This document shows positions 46,284 to 58,764 of a stretch of 64,000 nucleotides of DNA, one piece after another. The DNA is from Pezicula radicicola (lineage: Eukaryota; Ascomycota; Leotiomycetes; Helotiales; Dermateaceae). The DNA is taken from the NCBI GenBank assembly GCA_003008705.1, contig PDUO01000012.1:882870-946869 (forward strand), read 5' to 3'. Numbering within the stretch: the stretch's first letter is position 1; the number at the start of each line of letters is the position of its first letter. A program made the position numbers and the translations under genes. The notes below the pieces were generated by a model, which did not search any database, was not told the DNA's origin, and was given only the letters and a program-made list of their open reading frames with translations.

Positions 46284-48324
46284 CTAAGCCAGGCTCAAGA
46301 AAACTGCTGATATCGACGCCTTATCATACTTAACATACTTTCCCTTCCCCTTATCAATCTCATGATAACGATCCCAAAACCTAGCATACAACGCCTCGAT
46401 CGTCTTCCGAACTTCACTGGCAAATATCTCACGTACCTCTTTCTCCAGATTCAAGCTCTTGTGCCTAGCAACTAACTCATCGAAACTGGTGTTGAAGAGA
46501 CGGAACTTCTCTTTGATGGCATCCTTATCTTTACTACCGAGGGCTTTGACGATGGCGGTTGAGTCAACTGCCGCTGTTGGGCCGGAGCCAGAAGGTGGAC
46601 GTGCTCCACGGTTGGTGAATTGTTGGTCAAAGAGGTAGGGGGTTGCTTCTCGCCATCTGGTCATGTAGAGTGTTGTGCCTTTCTTGCGCCATCCCTCTAC
46701 GTCTGTCGAAGGGGTTGCGACGATAGTACCGAGGTCGGAATTGCGGATCATACGATCGATGATTGTAGCGTTGTTGGCGATGAAACCCCCAAGTACTGAC
46801 TTATCTTTAAGAAGAGGCGTAGCCTTCTGCAGGAGTGAGTTCATGAGTGCATCGACAGTATCCATGCAATAGTTGGCAAAGATTTGCTTTCCATCGGCTC
46901 CAACATCGAAAGAGCCTAGACTAGGAATATTTTCCGTGGACCCATTAGGCTTGCTGTTGTTTTTCCAGCCCCCATCACCAATCGATATCATGACACTTGA
47001 GATAGGTCGGAGGAATTCGACCATAGTTTGTAATCGAGTCATTGTCTCGGTTGTCATTGGTATTGCTGCACCGTCGATGGGTATAATCTGGGGAGGTAGT
47101 CCGTATATCCGGCGACGTGTATCTTCCAGTAGCTCACTCAAGGACGACTTGCCAGTTTCTCGGATTGGCTTAAGTGCCGCAGAAAATGATGGTTTTAACT
47201 CTCCTGTCCGTGTGTCAAGAGTAGAAGAAAGATTCGAAATGATCTCAATGATCTCGTAAGCTAGAAAGCAATCCGTGTTCAAATTGGCTCTGATATGTGT
47301 ATTCAATTCACGCATTGTCCTGGCGAGCTCTGCTATAGCTCCCTGGCATGTGAGATTGAATACCTTGCCCCATTCATCTCTCGAAAACAGCGCGCATATA
47401 TTGTCATATTCTGCGAGGAAGGCAAGTTCCATTCCCTTTGCATACGATGTCATGCCGTTTGTACCCTGTCGGTAGATCGCATCTGGAGACTTCTTCTTTG
47501 CCGTATTGAGCGAAGCTGCTGCGAGATTCTGCAGCGTCGCAATAAGATATGGCCCTCGAACATTGGCATACGTTTGCAATACCGGTGAGTCTTGAGCATA
47601 GCCCGGAGATTTGGAAGTTGATGCAATATGAGAGCTGATCAACCCCAATCTTGTAGTCTTATCCTGCGACAGAGCAGGGAACGGCTTCTCCTTCGTAATA
47701 TAATACAGCGGCTCTACCGGATTTGAATCCTCCTGTAAGAGCGTTTGAAAGTGGTTCTCCAATTGTTGGTTTCCAGTTTTGAGGAGTCTGCTAAGGTCGG
47801 CGGCAGCTTGTTGGTTCGATCGCAGATTCGTCCGTTGCATCTCCCCCAGCGTCTTATTGATGCGCTTCACCGATTCTAGGTACGCAGACAAGCCAGCCCT
47901 TTCCGGTCTGCGAATAGTCAGTATCCTCTCTTCGCAGGTTTGAGTATCACGCTACTGACCCAGCGCGAATGACATCCTCCTCGTTGCTCTTGATGTCCGA
48001 GGGCTGTCGCACCTTCTCAATAGCTCCAATAATCCCATCGATATCTAGACAAGCACCAAATATCAGTCTCAACTTCATTTCGCTATTTTAACCCCATCCA
48101 AGAAAAGCCAACCTACTATTCCCGAGGACCTGGAGGCTTCTTGTATTGCCATAGATGGGCCCGATAGCCTCCTGAACACTCTTCCCGCTGCTCTCCAACC
48201 TCGATAACGAAGCCTGTATCTTTTTTGTCAATTGGCTCGTCTTTTCCAGTCTTGAGTTCAACACCTCAACCTCGGCGCGCGCCTCCTCGTCTGCTGCATG
48301 CCTCGAGTTCAGACCAACAGCCAT
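46284..48324 (-). CDS. exo70: Exocyst complex subunit Exo70
   Basis: Exons 48324-48117, 48044-47960 and 47907-46284 join in frame to 638 residues, the usual fungal Exo70 length. Exo70 is the PtdIns(4,5)P2- and Rho-binding exocyst subunit that tethers secretory vesicles at the hyphal tip. The N-terminal coiled coil (EEARAEVEVLNSRLEKTSQL, SLSRLESSGKSVQEAIGPIY) leads across the junctions to EKVRQPSD and VIRAGPERAGLSAYLESVKR. The helical rods follow with YANVRGPYLIATLQNLA and YAKGMELAFLAEYDNICAL. The C-terminal domain is marked by RFWDRYHEIDKGKGKYVKYD, the basic membrane-binding end of the family. The ATG at 48324 starts the conserved MAVGLNSRHAADEEAR; a longer upstream frame is not needed. Confidence 0.93.
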
Positions 48325-48994
48325 GTTGTTGGACTGAAGCTGGAGAGACCAGTGCTGTCTCCCCAACTGCATCTCGACGACAGGAATAAGACCCCAGGGA
48401 GCACAGCCTGTGCATACACGCTAGTGTCTGACCGCCCGGCAGATCAATGCGATCACGTTTGATCGCTATTCTTGCGCATGAAGAAGTTGAAGAAGGGATG
48501 AACGAGACGAGTATGAGATGCAAAAGAAAAAATCACAAAACTTGGAGGAGATGCAAATTCGCCAGGTGGTTGTTGAAATCCCCAGAGTTACAGCGCTACC
48601 CTGCCAGTGCGTCAAAGGATATTGGAAATTTCAGTGCAGTACCTTCGTACTTACCAAATTCATAGCTGTAGATATTTACCGACCAACCGGCTCTTCTCTA
48701 CCCCTTTATTTTAAAGTGACCAATGGCAAGCCGCACCAGGAATGCTTGTGTTCTGGAGAGAGCTCTTAGAGCCCTGACATCATAGGTACTGATTATATCT
48801 TCACTTCATCTCCACCGTAGGCACCCTACTAGTTAATTGCGTAAAAGACAACGGATATCTTCATTATTAAGGCCAAGAGATTCGACTCCTTGGCTACTAT
48901 AGGTATATAACGCCTCCTTGGTCAGCACCCCGAGAACTCCATCTACCCCCGTAACTCCCAACGCTTTGAAAGATTCATGGCCGTTCAATATCCA
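48325..48994. other. Intergenic, promoter of EXO70
   Basis: Separates the EXO70 start from the 3' end of the cyclin gene; both are read leftward. No gene or repeat is seen here. Confidence 0.4.
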
Positions 48995-50179
48995 TCACAT
49001 CCCATCATAATCCACGAATCCCATTAACGGTTCACCACTAGCATTTGTTCCTAGAGAACATAGGACTCCCAAGTTCGAAGTGATTAAGAAGGGGTCTTCG
49101 TAGTCTGGGAATGGATTCTCCTTCCGCGCATCCGGCAGCCGCAGGTCTGTCCTCCCAAATCCCTGAACACCTTCAGTAAATGCTCTCTTAGTCTCATCCG
49201 AGACGTCTCTGAGGCCCCTCATATTTTCTATCATTGGCGTCATAGCAGGCGTGGCTTGGTTCATAAATTGCACAGCCTTTCCATCATATGGATGTGGCCG
49301 AAAGCTACTAAACGATTCCCTCTCGATCATGACCTCGTGGTTGTCCCACTCCTGATATTGTTGTCCTGCGCGTTCCATATCCTCCAAGGCCCCAATAAGA
49401 ACCTCTTCCTCCCAAAGCGGCTTGATTCGATAATCCAGGTTCTCCATCAAGCATCTCTGAGTGACATTTATTTGTGTGCTGGACCAGACTCCAAGTCCCC
49501 ATTGGTGGGAATATTTTGATGTAGGCTCTGGAGCATCCACCACAAATTTGTGAGCTATGATCAGTGCACACATGGCAATGAGTTCTGGGTGGACAGTATC
49601 GATGTGAAGCTCTGGAAAGGTATCCCGCACGGGCGAGGATGGCGGCGACTCGAGTGGGCACGCTCGTCGCCAGGACAGAGCAAACTTCGAATTCAGAGAA
49701 TCCAAAATGCAGACCGCTAACGCAATTGTCTCGAGTGGAAGGTCGGCTCGTGTAAGGATAGCATGGACGAGGGGCATCGATGGTGCGATAAGTGATACAG
49801 AAGAGGGTATGAGGTTTGTCATATGAATAGCCGGGCCTACAAATACTTCATTAGCATGGCTACACTAAACGAGGGGTGGATATCAAGTACCAAGAAGCTC
49901 AGGATCCCGCACTTCGCACGACGCAAGTAAGACCTCGGGCGATTGCTGTCTGCTGCTGTTGGTAGAACATGATGATAATGGCGGGGTAGGTAGATTGGAC
50001 AATGGAACGTAGGTCTTGAGAAAGAATTCCTCGCTGAAGTGATCCTCATCAAAAGATGCTTCAGATGAGATGGATTGACTTCGTGAAGACATCTCGGATC
50101 TTGTCGCACAGCTCATCGCGGATTCGTCGGAATAGCTTTCGTGTCGTAGTTTGAATGGCGGCGACATGGACATGGACAT
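48995..50179 (-). CDS. Cyclin, Pho85-cyclin-like
   Basis: Exons 50179-49891 and 49836-48995 join in frame to 376 residues. The N-terminal 90 residues are Ser-rich and disordered (SSRSQSISSEASFDEDHF). A cyclin box follows: LVHAILTRADLPLETIALA, then CILDSLNSKFALSW and HPELIAMCALIIAHKFVVD, with NVTQRCLMENLDYRI closing the core. The order of these helices matches the N-terminal cyclin fold of fungal PCL-type cyclins, which activate a Pho85-like kinase. The C-terminal 100 residues are not a recognised domain. Start choice is uncertain among three closely spaced Met codons (MSMSMSPP); the first is given. The intron is 54 nt. Confidence 0.82.
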
Positions 50180-52231
50180 GGCAGACCTGGGAAGAGACAG
50201 GCGGGCTTTGTGCTTTATAGATATAACTGTGAATGTACTGTCCAAGTTTGTGATTAATTGCACATGATCTCCTGCACCGGAAGTATGGTGAGGAGTGAGT
50301 CTGGACCTTCACTGGGTGTTCCCTCGACTAGGAGAGAAGTAACGAAAGGACGTTGTGCTGTAGCGACTGATCGTGGAGTTCTCCCGGAAAGCCCTCTTTC
50401 TTCTTCCGGTGCCACAGAACTACCAATTTGTATACCAAAACGAATGTGGAGAGAAAAGACTCAGGTAGTCGGAGAGATGCTGTTTGGTAGTTTGGTTGTT
50501 AGCTTTACGGCGAGGGCACGAGAGCATGTGTTTAATGAAGTCAAATGAAGAAGGGAAAGAATAAAAGATGCAACGCAACAGTAGTAGCACTTGCCTTTAG
50601 CCCTGTCCCTACCATGACGGTCTAATGTTAAGACAGTGAAATCTGCATAGTTATGGGTACCAGGACTGCACTGCGGGCTGTTGGATTCTCGTACCTAAGC
50701 CACCGCTTGCTTGCTGGAGGCTCTTGATGATCAGAGCGTTCAGCGCGCTGGCGTGAGGCCATGGATGGCAAGAAGATCCACATCCGAAACCGTACCAGTT
50801 CATCCTACTCCGCACCGCTTCCAGAAAAGCTGATTCGACCACCTGTGCAAAGTTATACTAGCTAATCCAGAAGCCCGTCAGACCACGGGAGCCAGTTCCT
50901 ACGCGGTGCATGTTCGATGCGAAGCTTACACGCATGATTTTTCTGTCGGCTAGGCCGTCTTCTCTGGGATGAGACTTGAACGATGAACGATGAACGATGA
51001 AAGATACAGGGAGGATCTGGCAAGATCTCCGATCTGCCGTGGCTGGTGGTGCTGCGCGCTGGGTTCTCTTCTCGAGAGTCATTGCCCAGGTTGTTTGCGT
51101 GTTTGTGTTTGGCATTTTTAGCTAGGAACATCTAGATATAGCGGAGAATCCTTGGACTCAAGGTTGCCCTTGTTCAAACTTGGAGGCTGTGTCTGTCCGT
51201 AAAGCACGTGCTCTGCCTCCTAACTCGTCGGGTTTGTTACTCGTAAAACTTACGACGGGGAGTTGTGGATAAGCGACAGTCTCAAAAGACGGTCAACATA
51301 CCGAGTACAGTACAGTACAGTACCAGTATGGAACTCACACTAAACCACTCAACCGTTCTGCAAATTTCTTTTCCTCGTATCGCTCGCAAATATTCCTATC
51401 TCCTACGGCCTCACTCAGCATCGTTTCTGTAAACGTAGGCTCTTCGCTACATAGGCAGAAAATTATACAGTAGCTCTTCAGATCTATTCATCACTTCACA
51501 CCGCCACAATCATCTAAAGCGGCTATCGGGAAGATCTCTCGTAAAGCCCCGTCAAAATAGAAGCCTCCTAAGTACGCACCCCACCAAAAGCGGTCCAAGC
51601 AGAGCAAAACTTTAAACAGGCGCGTTTGTTCGTGATCATGGTCGTGATCAGAGGCACTACTCCGTTAAAGCACAAGAAGAAAAACCTGCTGAAGTAGTTA
51701 TGCACGAACAGAAAGTATATGGAACTGAAGTATATTATCGTCCTTCTATATCTATTTCTACCCATCTATCAGAGTTTATTCTTACAACCCCCATTCCATT
51801 CATTCATGAAGTCATATCTGAGGGGGAAAGCTTCGTAATGACGTCTTCGGCTTAGGTTTCCAGCTTAACGGCTGGTCTTGAGTGGTTGAACGCCTCCTCA
51901 AAAACAAGCTGCTTGGATTGCTTCTGCGCTGCCTTATTGACTTCCAGACCTCCATAAAGATGAATGCATACAACTAAGTAATATGGCCTTGGCGATATAA
52001 ATTACAATTAATACTGGCATCTTCCACGACGCGGAAGTTGTCTATTGAGGATCTCGATTAATTTCGACTTCGCTCTTTCGAATGGACATGGTAAACTAGG
52101 ATTTCCAGAGGGATCAACCAACTGAAAACGACCGCGCTAACACGGTGGACCAAGATTGTAGTTCAGTTCAGACGGCCGATCTAAATCTCAGGTTTCCCGC
52201 CAATATCACGGTGCGCGGAATTCGACATCGT
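50180..52231. other. Intergenic, no supported gene
   Basis: About 2 kb with no domain-bearing frame. Short repeats are present: GAACGAT units at 50978-51000 and GTACA units at 51304-51323. The stretch includes the cyclin gene promoter on its left. Confidence 0.45.
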
Positions 52232-54805
52232 TCAGGAGAAATGGTCTCCCTGCCCCTTGCCTACGACGCCGAGTCTGACCTTCTTCCTCCATCTTTCGTA
52301 TCTTTCAGCTAACTCTCTCTCCTCCCTGGCCTTCTTCTTTCTTTCGTATACTGCCCTCACACAACCTCTGGTGCGCTCCCTGCCTTCCTCAAAATTGGCT
52401 CTAGCTAGGGCGATAACTTTGTCAATGTCTTCTGGGGTGTAAACGAAATTCCATGTTGACATGTAATCACTGGTCACGGGATCTACGCCCTCCACCTTCG
52501 GATTGCTTAGGAATGGAAAGTAAACTACGGCAATACCGGCATCAGGCTCCATCAATTGCCAATCTTCCTCGACAGCTTTTGACGGCGGGGCGTTCTCTTC
52601 GTCTAATGTCGTGGAACGTTCCTGTGTTGTGCCTACCCAGATTGTACAATACCCGAGATCACCCTCGTCTTCGTTAGGTTTATCATCACCTTTGGTCTGT
52701 GATGGATTGCCTGTTGCGTCTTTTAAGAGTTCAGCTTGCTCATCTTTGGCAGCTTCGAGTTTCTGATTTGCCTCCGCAGTTGTGCTGGCCTGTGCTTCAT
52801 CGAGCTGTACCGCAGTCTTTTCAGGAGTATCACTGCTCTTAGGCCAGCCTGACCCAATGGGCCATCCCTTGATACCTCGTTGCCGTGCATAACCATCAGC
52901 TACTGAAAGCCAATTCTCCGTCTTGATATCAGCAGAGGCATCAAAGGCAATAAGAATGTCCACGTCTCTGCCTGGTCGAAGCAGTGGATAGATTGGCAAG
53001 TTATTTGACATGCCAGCATCCATCAGCTGAAGATGCTTTGCCTGGTATATACTATTGGGAGTAGTCTCTGGTAGCTTTCCCTCCATACCATAGGCGAAGT
53101 TTGGAAAGGAGGCTGGTTCGATGGGGTGTACTTTGCTCAAGTCTTCGTTGCGACCTTCAATCATATCATCTATACTACGAAATCCAGTAAGACCCTTCAC
53201 TAAAGGCCGGATCTCCTTATAGTAATGACTGAGGGTTGCACAAAAGGCACTTCCGAAAACTCCAAGAAGTAGAGATAGACGCAACTCAGGTACATGAGAC
53301 GATGCACCATCTTGCAGTTTGTCTTTACCATGTTCAAACTTCCTACCTAGAGCCCAAGTTGGAATACCAGCTGAAAACTCTTCACAGAACATCTCGTATG
53401 GTGTTATTTCAAACCACTGAAACCACGACTCTTTCCTTGCTCTTTCTTTGGTCTCCTCTGATGGGGACTGGGTAGATTTCTCTGCATCTGACGACTCTTC
53501 AACAATGGGGATCTCGTGTCGCACGGCTGTATAGATAGGCATCGGTTGTTCACCATGTCTGATATACTCCCGCTGATTTGAAATCTTAAGGTCCTTGTCA
53601 TTAACACCGAGTTCTCCTCTGGGTACAAGCAGCCTTGCAGCAAGTAGCAGCCCGTACACATCTACAAGCCCAAAGTCCGAGGTGGGATCGCCTTTCAGCT
53701 TCTCCACAAACCCACTGAGAAGGAACTTGTTGGTAGGTGCCGAATTGAGAGCAGTAAGAGCAACGGGAGGATAAGCAATATGAATCCCAATGCGGGCCTT
53801 TAAATGATCGACCATCTTGTCTAAGCGGTGCCCACCTAGGGATGAGTGATAGAGAGCTTGAAGCCAACAGCTACCGGATACTCCAGCGGTGTATGTAATG
53901 CAGTCAAAAAGCCCTGCCTCACTTGTTGCCAGCATAGAACCTGTACCAGCTACAAGTGCTCGAAGACCACCACCGCTGCCCACAATTGCAATGCACGGAA
54001 CATCATCCGGGTGGATCTCTTCTTCCGGAAGTCCAAGATACTTTGCCAAAGCTGTCTTTGTGTGGTTCTTCCTCTTCGTCAAAAATTCCTTCTCCTCGTC
54101 GCAAAGGTCCGGCGAGACTCTTACAGAGGCGGAGTATTCGATCTCGGGATTGATGAATGGATCATGTGCTTCCTGCCATATTTCGTCTGCCAAGGACCCA
54201 GGTGCCATTGACATCTCTCGCTGGAGTTTCTTGACGTAGCCAGGCAAAAGCTTCACCCATTCTGGCATGATATAGTCCGAAATATTATCCGTAATCACAG
54301 ACCATTGAATATCCGCAAGAGCAGAAAACTTGGCAAATCGACTGCTGAATACGCCCCATGCCGAATCATCGTCTGCCGCAGACCCTTCAGCTTCATACCG
54401 GAATGGCAGAACCGACAACTCTGGCGCATTCTCCTCGGCAACCTGGGCATTCTTTTCCTCTACAGCTCGGTGCTTCAATCTCTCTGCCCCGAGCTCGCTG
54501 CGCAGTCGCGTAGGTGGTAGGGGCTGCACATAGTCGTTCTCGTAGAGTATATAGATCAAAGCGCCCGTAATGATGACGGACGTTGCGGCAATCCACGTCG
54601 GTTGCGTGAGGGACGCCATCCTCGACTTGGACTTTGGTTTCGACTTCGTGAATAAAGATCGAGCTCCACTTCTATTAGCAGTTTCCCGCTTTGACCATGG
54701 CGGTGTCAAGCTCGAGCTACTGAGTCCTCGTTGGGCCTGAAAGCCGTGAATGCAGGACAAAGGATTCAACTTCCGCGACGCGCCGCGAACAATTGAAAGA
54801 AACAT
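52232..54805 (-). CDS. cPLA2/lysophospholipase-family enzyme, probably mitochondrial
   Basis: A single exon of 857 residues from the ATG at 54805. The catalytic domain is of the cytosolic phospholipase A2/lysophospholipase type. The oxyanion loop CIAIVGSGGGLRALVAGTG lies near 268-286, the nucleophile elbow GVSGSCWLQAL near 305, and the catalytic Asp in LMDAGMSNNLPIYPLL near 595. The N-terminus is rich in Arg and Ser without acids (RGASRKLNPLSCIHGFQAQR), followed by a membrane helix at about 70-88 (WIAATSVIITGALIYILYE). This looks like a mitochondrial presequence and inner-membrane anchor. An acidic, Ala-rich low-complexity segment lies near 675-720, and the C-terminus is a basic coiled coil. 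The enzyme should release fatty acid from phospholipids. The calcium-binding C2 domain of animal cPLA2 is absent. Confidence 0.9.
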   Translation of the reverse strand: MFLSIVRGASRKLNPLSCIHGFQAQRGLSSSSLTPPWSKRETANRSGARSLFTKSKPKSKSRMASLTQPTWIAATSVIITGALIYILYENDYVQPLPPTRLRSELGAERLKHRAVEEKNAQVAEENAPELSVLPFRYEAEGSAADDDSAWGVFSSRFAKFSALADIQWSVITDNISDYIMPEWVKLLPGYVKKLQREMSMAPGSLADEIWQEAHDPFINPEIEYSASVRVSPDLCDEEKEFLTKRKNHTKTALAKYLGLPEEEIHPDDVPCIAIVGSGGGLRALVAGTGSMLATSEAGLFDCITYTAGVSGSCWLQALYHSSLGGHRLDKMVDHLKARIGIHIAYPPVALTALNSAPTNKFLLSGFVEKLKGDPTSDFGLVDVYGLLLAARLLVPRGELGVNDKDLKISNQREYIRHGEQPMPIYTAVRHEIPIVEESSDAEKSTQSPSEETKERARKESWFQWFEITPYEMFCEEFSAGIPTWALGRKFEHGKDKLQDGASSHVPELRLSLLLGVFGSAFCATLSHYYKEIRPLVKGLTGFRSIDDMIEGRNEDLSKVHPIEPASFPNFAYGMEGKLPETTPNSIYQAKHLQLMDAGMSNNLPIYPLLRPGRDVDILIAFDASADIKTENWLSVADGYARQRGIKGWPIGSGWPKSSDTPEKTAVQLDEAQASTTAEANQKLEAAKDEQAELLKDATGNPSQTKGDDKPNEDEGDLGYCTIWVGTTQERSTTLDEENAPPSKAVEEDWQLMEPDAGIAVVYFPFLSNPKVEGVDPVTSDYMSTWNFVYTPEDIDKVIALARANFEEGRERTRGCVRAVYERKKKAREERELAERYERWRKKVRLGVVGKGQGDHFS

Positions 54806-56758
54806 GGTGGTGAGATGTGACCCAAGGCCACCCGATACTATTGTTCCCTCACCGTGACATGGGGGTTGATCATTCACAACGCCTCAACGAGTGACAGGAG
54901 GAAAGTATCCGGAACGTGGCGGATATAGAATATTTCAAGCTATGTCATCGGATGTTGAAAACTTGAGTTGGGATCTTGGCGCCCGAAGTTGACCCCCTGC
55001 TGATCAGTTCTAGTGGGCTGTGGCGGTGCGATATATCCTTGTCAGCAAGGACACGCGAACTGTGCTGGGATTTGAATAGCCTCAAAATGCCAATTCCATC
55101 TCAGTTACGGAGCAGAATTCCTGTACAGTAAAGTCCACTCAACAACTCTACTCCGTTATTGTAATGCTAGTAGTAAAGACACAGGACGGTTGCCAGAAAT
55201 TATGTTTTACGTTCGAATAATTATCATTCATGATTTTGTACATCCAGTTCAACACTCCTACAGTGGCTCTCCTGTATGATGTTACTGAAAATGTAGTAAG
55301 CATTGTTAAAGAGAAAGTTATTCTGTTCTGTTCTTCCTGTAGGAGAACTATAGGTGTATCATATCTCAATTTTCAAACCTAACGTCTTAGTTTTTTCTCC
55401 TATATCTATCTATATCTATAGAAAATTTCCTTTAGAAACTGAGATATATGTTTAGCCGGAGTGGTCCCGACGAACTTGTATTCCCGTGACCCGGCCCGGC
55501 TATTCTTCCGCTATTTCGATCCTACAAAGATAATAGCTCTACAAGCTTCGAACTCTGCCTTGTACAACAACAATAATAAAATCGAACCCCGAATCCCTCC
55601 CTATAAACCGTCTACGCTACTTAGACTACAGAAGGTTTCGATCGATTTCCGACTTCCCTTTACAATATAATTCTACTAGCTTTCGGACTGTAATATGTAC
55701 AGCCTATAAAACGCTATAGCAAGAGTAATACTAATAGAAACAAAGGAAGACTATAAAGTAGAGGCAAGGCTAGGAATAAGAGTAGGAACAAGGGGGGCTA
55801 GAGGGTTGTATAGGCTCTATAGCGTCCGTTGCCATTAAAAGCAAGGCCTATGATAATAGAGTATTATATAGGGAATAATACGGCTCTCTAATAAGAATCG
55901 AATCAAGCCGCCCTTGCCTCGCAGAGCCTCCGGAGGACGAGTTTTAGCCGGATCAAGCTACGTAAGTGAGGTCAAGTGATTAAAGCGTGTGGTCCCGGCT
56001 TGGCGTTTGTGCCATATTTTTAGCATTAGAGGCTATGCCTTGTTTGCAGACCAACAAGGTACTTTCCTATAGATCATATTCAGCTCAGCTAATTGCTGTG
56101 AAGATGTATTTTGGTAGTACCACTGTACCATGACTTACATAGTCCTCTGATGCCCAATTCAGTCACATTACCTTGATAGGTACTTTAATTCGCCAAGATG
56201 ACTCACTTATACATTGTAGCACAATTAGAGAGAAAGGCAGTAGTTCTTCTCCGCGGACCTTGAGAGTAAATTAAACGGGCAAATTGGGGCACTATTGAAT
56301 TCTCCAAGATTCTTCTAAGAGTATGTATTAAATTTATAACAGGAGTTCAGCTACAATTGAAGTTACATTTGTGTTTTGATATCTTCACTTATACACAACA
56401 GTCAACTAACATAAAGCAGACTAGAGACTGCCTCACAAAAGATCCACACTAAGCAACAGATCAACAAAAACAAAAAAAGAAGGAAAAAAGCAAATAAGTA
56501 TACTCATCATATGCAATCCCTGGCACATCCTACGTCCCCAGGTTCTCGACCATTCAACAACTTGCAAGCTGTATTTTGTGTAACATGAAACGCTCAAAAT
56601 ACTCATACACCAGCCCAGTAAGGCACAGCAGTACCACGTGATAGCACATGAAATCACTGATAAATAGAGACCAAGAGCCCAAATTCCACCTTTTCCTACC
56701 ATCAAAAACCCCACTCTCTACTTCAAATAACAGTACTATCCCTAACTTCCCCAGAGAA
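54806..56758. other. Intergenic with possible SINE-like relic
   Basis: The left 300 bases are the promoter of the phospholipase gene. From about 55440 to 55990 the sequence contains tRNA-promoter-like boxes (listed separately) and GC-rich blocks. The rest is ordinary, with no supported gene. Confidence 0.4.
55578..55628 (-). other. tRNA- or SINE-like Pol III promoter relic
   Basis: On the minus strand an A-box-like TAGTCTAAGTAG (55628-55617) is followed about 35 bases later by a B-box-like GGGGTTCGATTTT (55590-55578), whose usual ending TCC is replaced by TTT. The spacing fits an internal Pol III promoter. No cloverleaf closes, so it is not an intact tRNA. A diverged tRNA-derived SINE is the likeliest explanation. 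Confidence 0.2.
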
Positions 56759-57512
56759 ATGGCGGTTCCAAAACCCCGTTTCACCCTCCACCCAATAACC
56801 CCAGACGACTACCCAGCCCTAACAACAATCTGCATAGACGCATTCACCCACAACCCACTCCACTACCTTACCTACCCATCCACAATTTCCCCAAATCTAC
56901 TAGCAGAATACATACTCGCTTCCAAGATCAAATTCCCACAAGAAGGAAAAGAGATTCAAACCATCAAAGTTATTGATGAGGATAGTGAAGACAAGAAGAT
57001 TATAGCTTTTGCTCTATGGAGATTTGCACCGATTCCGAAATTGAAACCTCAGAAACCACCTGAAGGAACAGATTTTAGATTTAGGATGGATTTTTGTGCT
57101 AGGTTTGGTACTTTGTTTGTTGATTTTAGACCTGAGAGTGATGTTTGTAAGTATTATTTCTTGTTTTTCTTTTTTTTCTCATGTTGCTGTTCGGTTTGTT
57201 GGGAGTGGGTGTTGATGATTCACTTACTTAGTGTTGGATCTTATGCATGTGTCACCTTCGTATCAAGGACAGGGTATTGGTGGATTGTTGTTGAGATGGG
57301 GACTTGAGAAAGCTGGGGAGATGGGGAGGAGGGTATTCTTGATTGCTTCACCTGAGGGAAGGGGGTTGTATTTGAAGTATGGATTTGTGGAGATTACGGA
57401 GGTGAGGATGGAATTGGAGAGATATGATGGGGAGGGTACTTATGTACAAACTGCTATGGTATGGAATGGGGAAAGTAGTGTTGACAAAAGTAAAAGTGCT
57501 ATTGCTAGGTAG
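56759..57512 (+). CDS. GNAT-family N-acetyltransferase
   Basis: Exons 56759-57146 and 57232-57512 join in frame to 222 residues. The start FTLHPITPDDYPALTTICID is the typical first strand and helix of the GNAT fold. IIAFALWRFAPIP gives the central strands. The acetyl-CoA pyrophosphate loop is MHVSPSYQGQGIGGLLLRWG, right after the junction, with Q-x-x-G-x-G/A reading QGQGIGG. The C-terminal FLIASPEGRGLYLKYGFVEI is the conserved product-side motif (GLYxKxGF). The acetyl acceptor cannot be told. It is probably cytosolic. The 85-nt intron splits the protein just before the CoA loop. The N-terminus from about 56650 stays open upstream, but the ATG at 56759 fits the fold best. Confidence 0.88.
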
Positions 57513-58764
57513 TTACTTAGGAGGTTTCCAAGAGATTTGATAGATAGACTTTGAATAAAATCTTTGGGCTTATGTTTTGGTATATATTATTTCAACAATA
57601 TGAATCTGGCTCTTCATCAAAAGGCCATAAGCTGCTCCCGTTCCATGGTGCTAGTATTTCTCTTTGAGTAAGATTGACAAAAATACAAGTAAATAGTAAC
57701 AATATATGGGGAATTTTAGGTTTCTTTATTCCCCACGTGTAAGTCAGCTCGTTGTGACTAGAAAATGGAGATATTCTAGTCGTTTTTGTTCAAACTTTCC
57801 TATACAACTACTATTTGAGAAGGTAATATGAATAGACTATTTCCTGAAGCAGGACCTGGAATCTAAACTTGCAAATTTGTGGACTACAGTCAAAATCACA
57901 TTGCTTATATTGAAAGAGGACCAGAACATCCAAGCAGCTACTAACATCATTGAACTACTAAGGACAAAAGTGCCATTTCGAAAGGCGGTACCATATGCAA
58001 GTACTCTCTCGCTCAATCCCAGGTTATGGTCAACGATAAATCAGACCCTTTGTTAGATAGATCGTCTGAGTGAGAATACTTCGTCTTTTTGATAAGAACT
58101 GTCTACACTTGAAATCTAGTGAGTTATTGGTTGCGCAGAAGGGACAGAACACGACCTTGTTGTATCTTCGCATCGTCAGATAAATTGAAACGGTTCCCTA
58201 GATAAATGTCTTTAAAAACAAATGCTGACGCCTTCTACCGGACAAATTGCTTTGTAAGATATTATGTTAATTGGAGTTATACGGTAAGTGAGTTACTTGA
58301 ATTAGGCAAGTTACTTAAATCAAGTGAGCTACTCAGATAGAAAGCTATTTAAAATGATAATTTACAAAGCAATCATCACCGTAACCTTTCCTGTTCTACG
58401 TGGATTCACGAGTCGCTCCACAATATGAGTGAAAAGGGGGGCCATATCACACTAAGCGAGCCCCTTTTACACCACGTGATATCAATATTTTGGATGTCGG
58501 GCGGGACGATATCCATAAATGCTGAAAAAAACTCCAATATGTTCTTGCGTATTTAATCTATTACTAAAAATCAGATTGTGGACAACTTTTAAATTTTATG
58601 GTGCAATGCCGAGGTAATTCCATTTTCCAATTTAGCCCGCTTACATAAGACGCGCGTGAAGCGTGTCACAATGAGCGAGGGGCTGGGAAAGAAATTCGAA
58701 GACCTGTCAATGCAACCATACCTACACAGTACAACCAACCAGAGAACCGTCAAATTCAATCACC
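57513..58764. other. Intergenic, holds MITE copy 2
   Basis: No gene is supported. The MITE at 58246-58373 lies about 390 bases upstream of the 2EXR-chromodomain gene, within its likely promoter region. Confidence 0.45.
58246..58373. mobile_element. MITE, copy 2, intact
   Basis: The left end ATTGCTTTGTAAGATATTAT and the right end GATAATTTACAAAGCAAT are inverted repeats matching over about 20 of 24 bases. The interior repeats short GTTACTT and GAGCTACT units. It is 128 bases long with no coding capacity. It aligns with the ends and interior of the interrupted copy at 5782-6017. No target duplication is clear. Confidence 0.7.

Noticed and set aside
48885..48910. GATTCGACTCC, like a tRNA T-arm
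   Set aside because: No matching A box, anticodon stem or acceptor stem could be found upstream.
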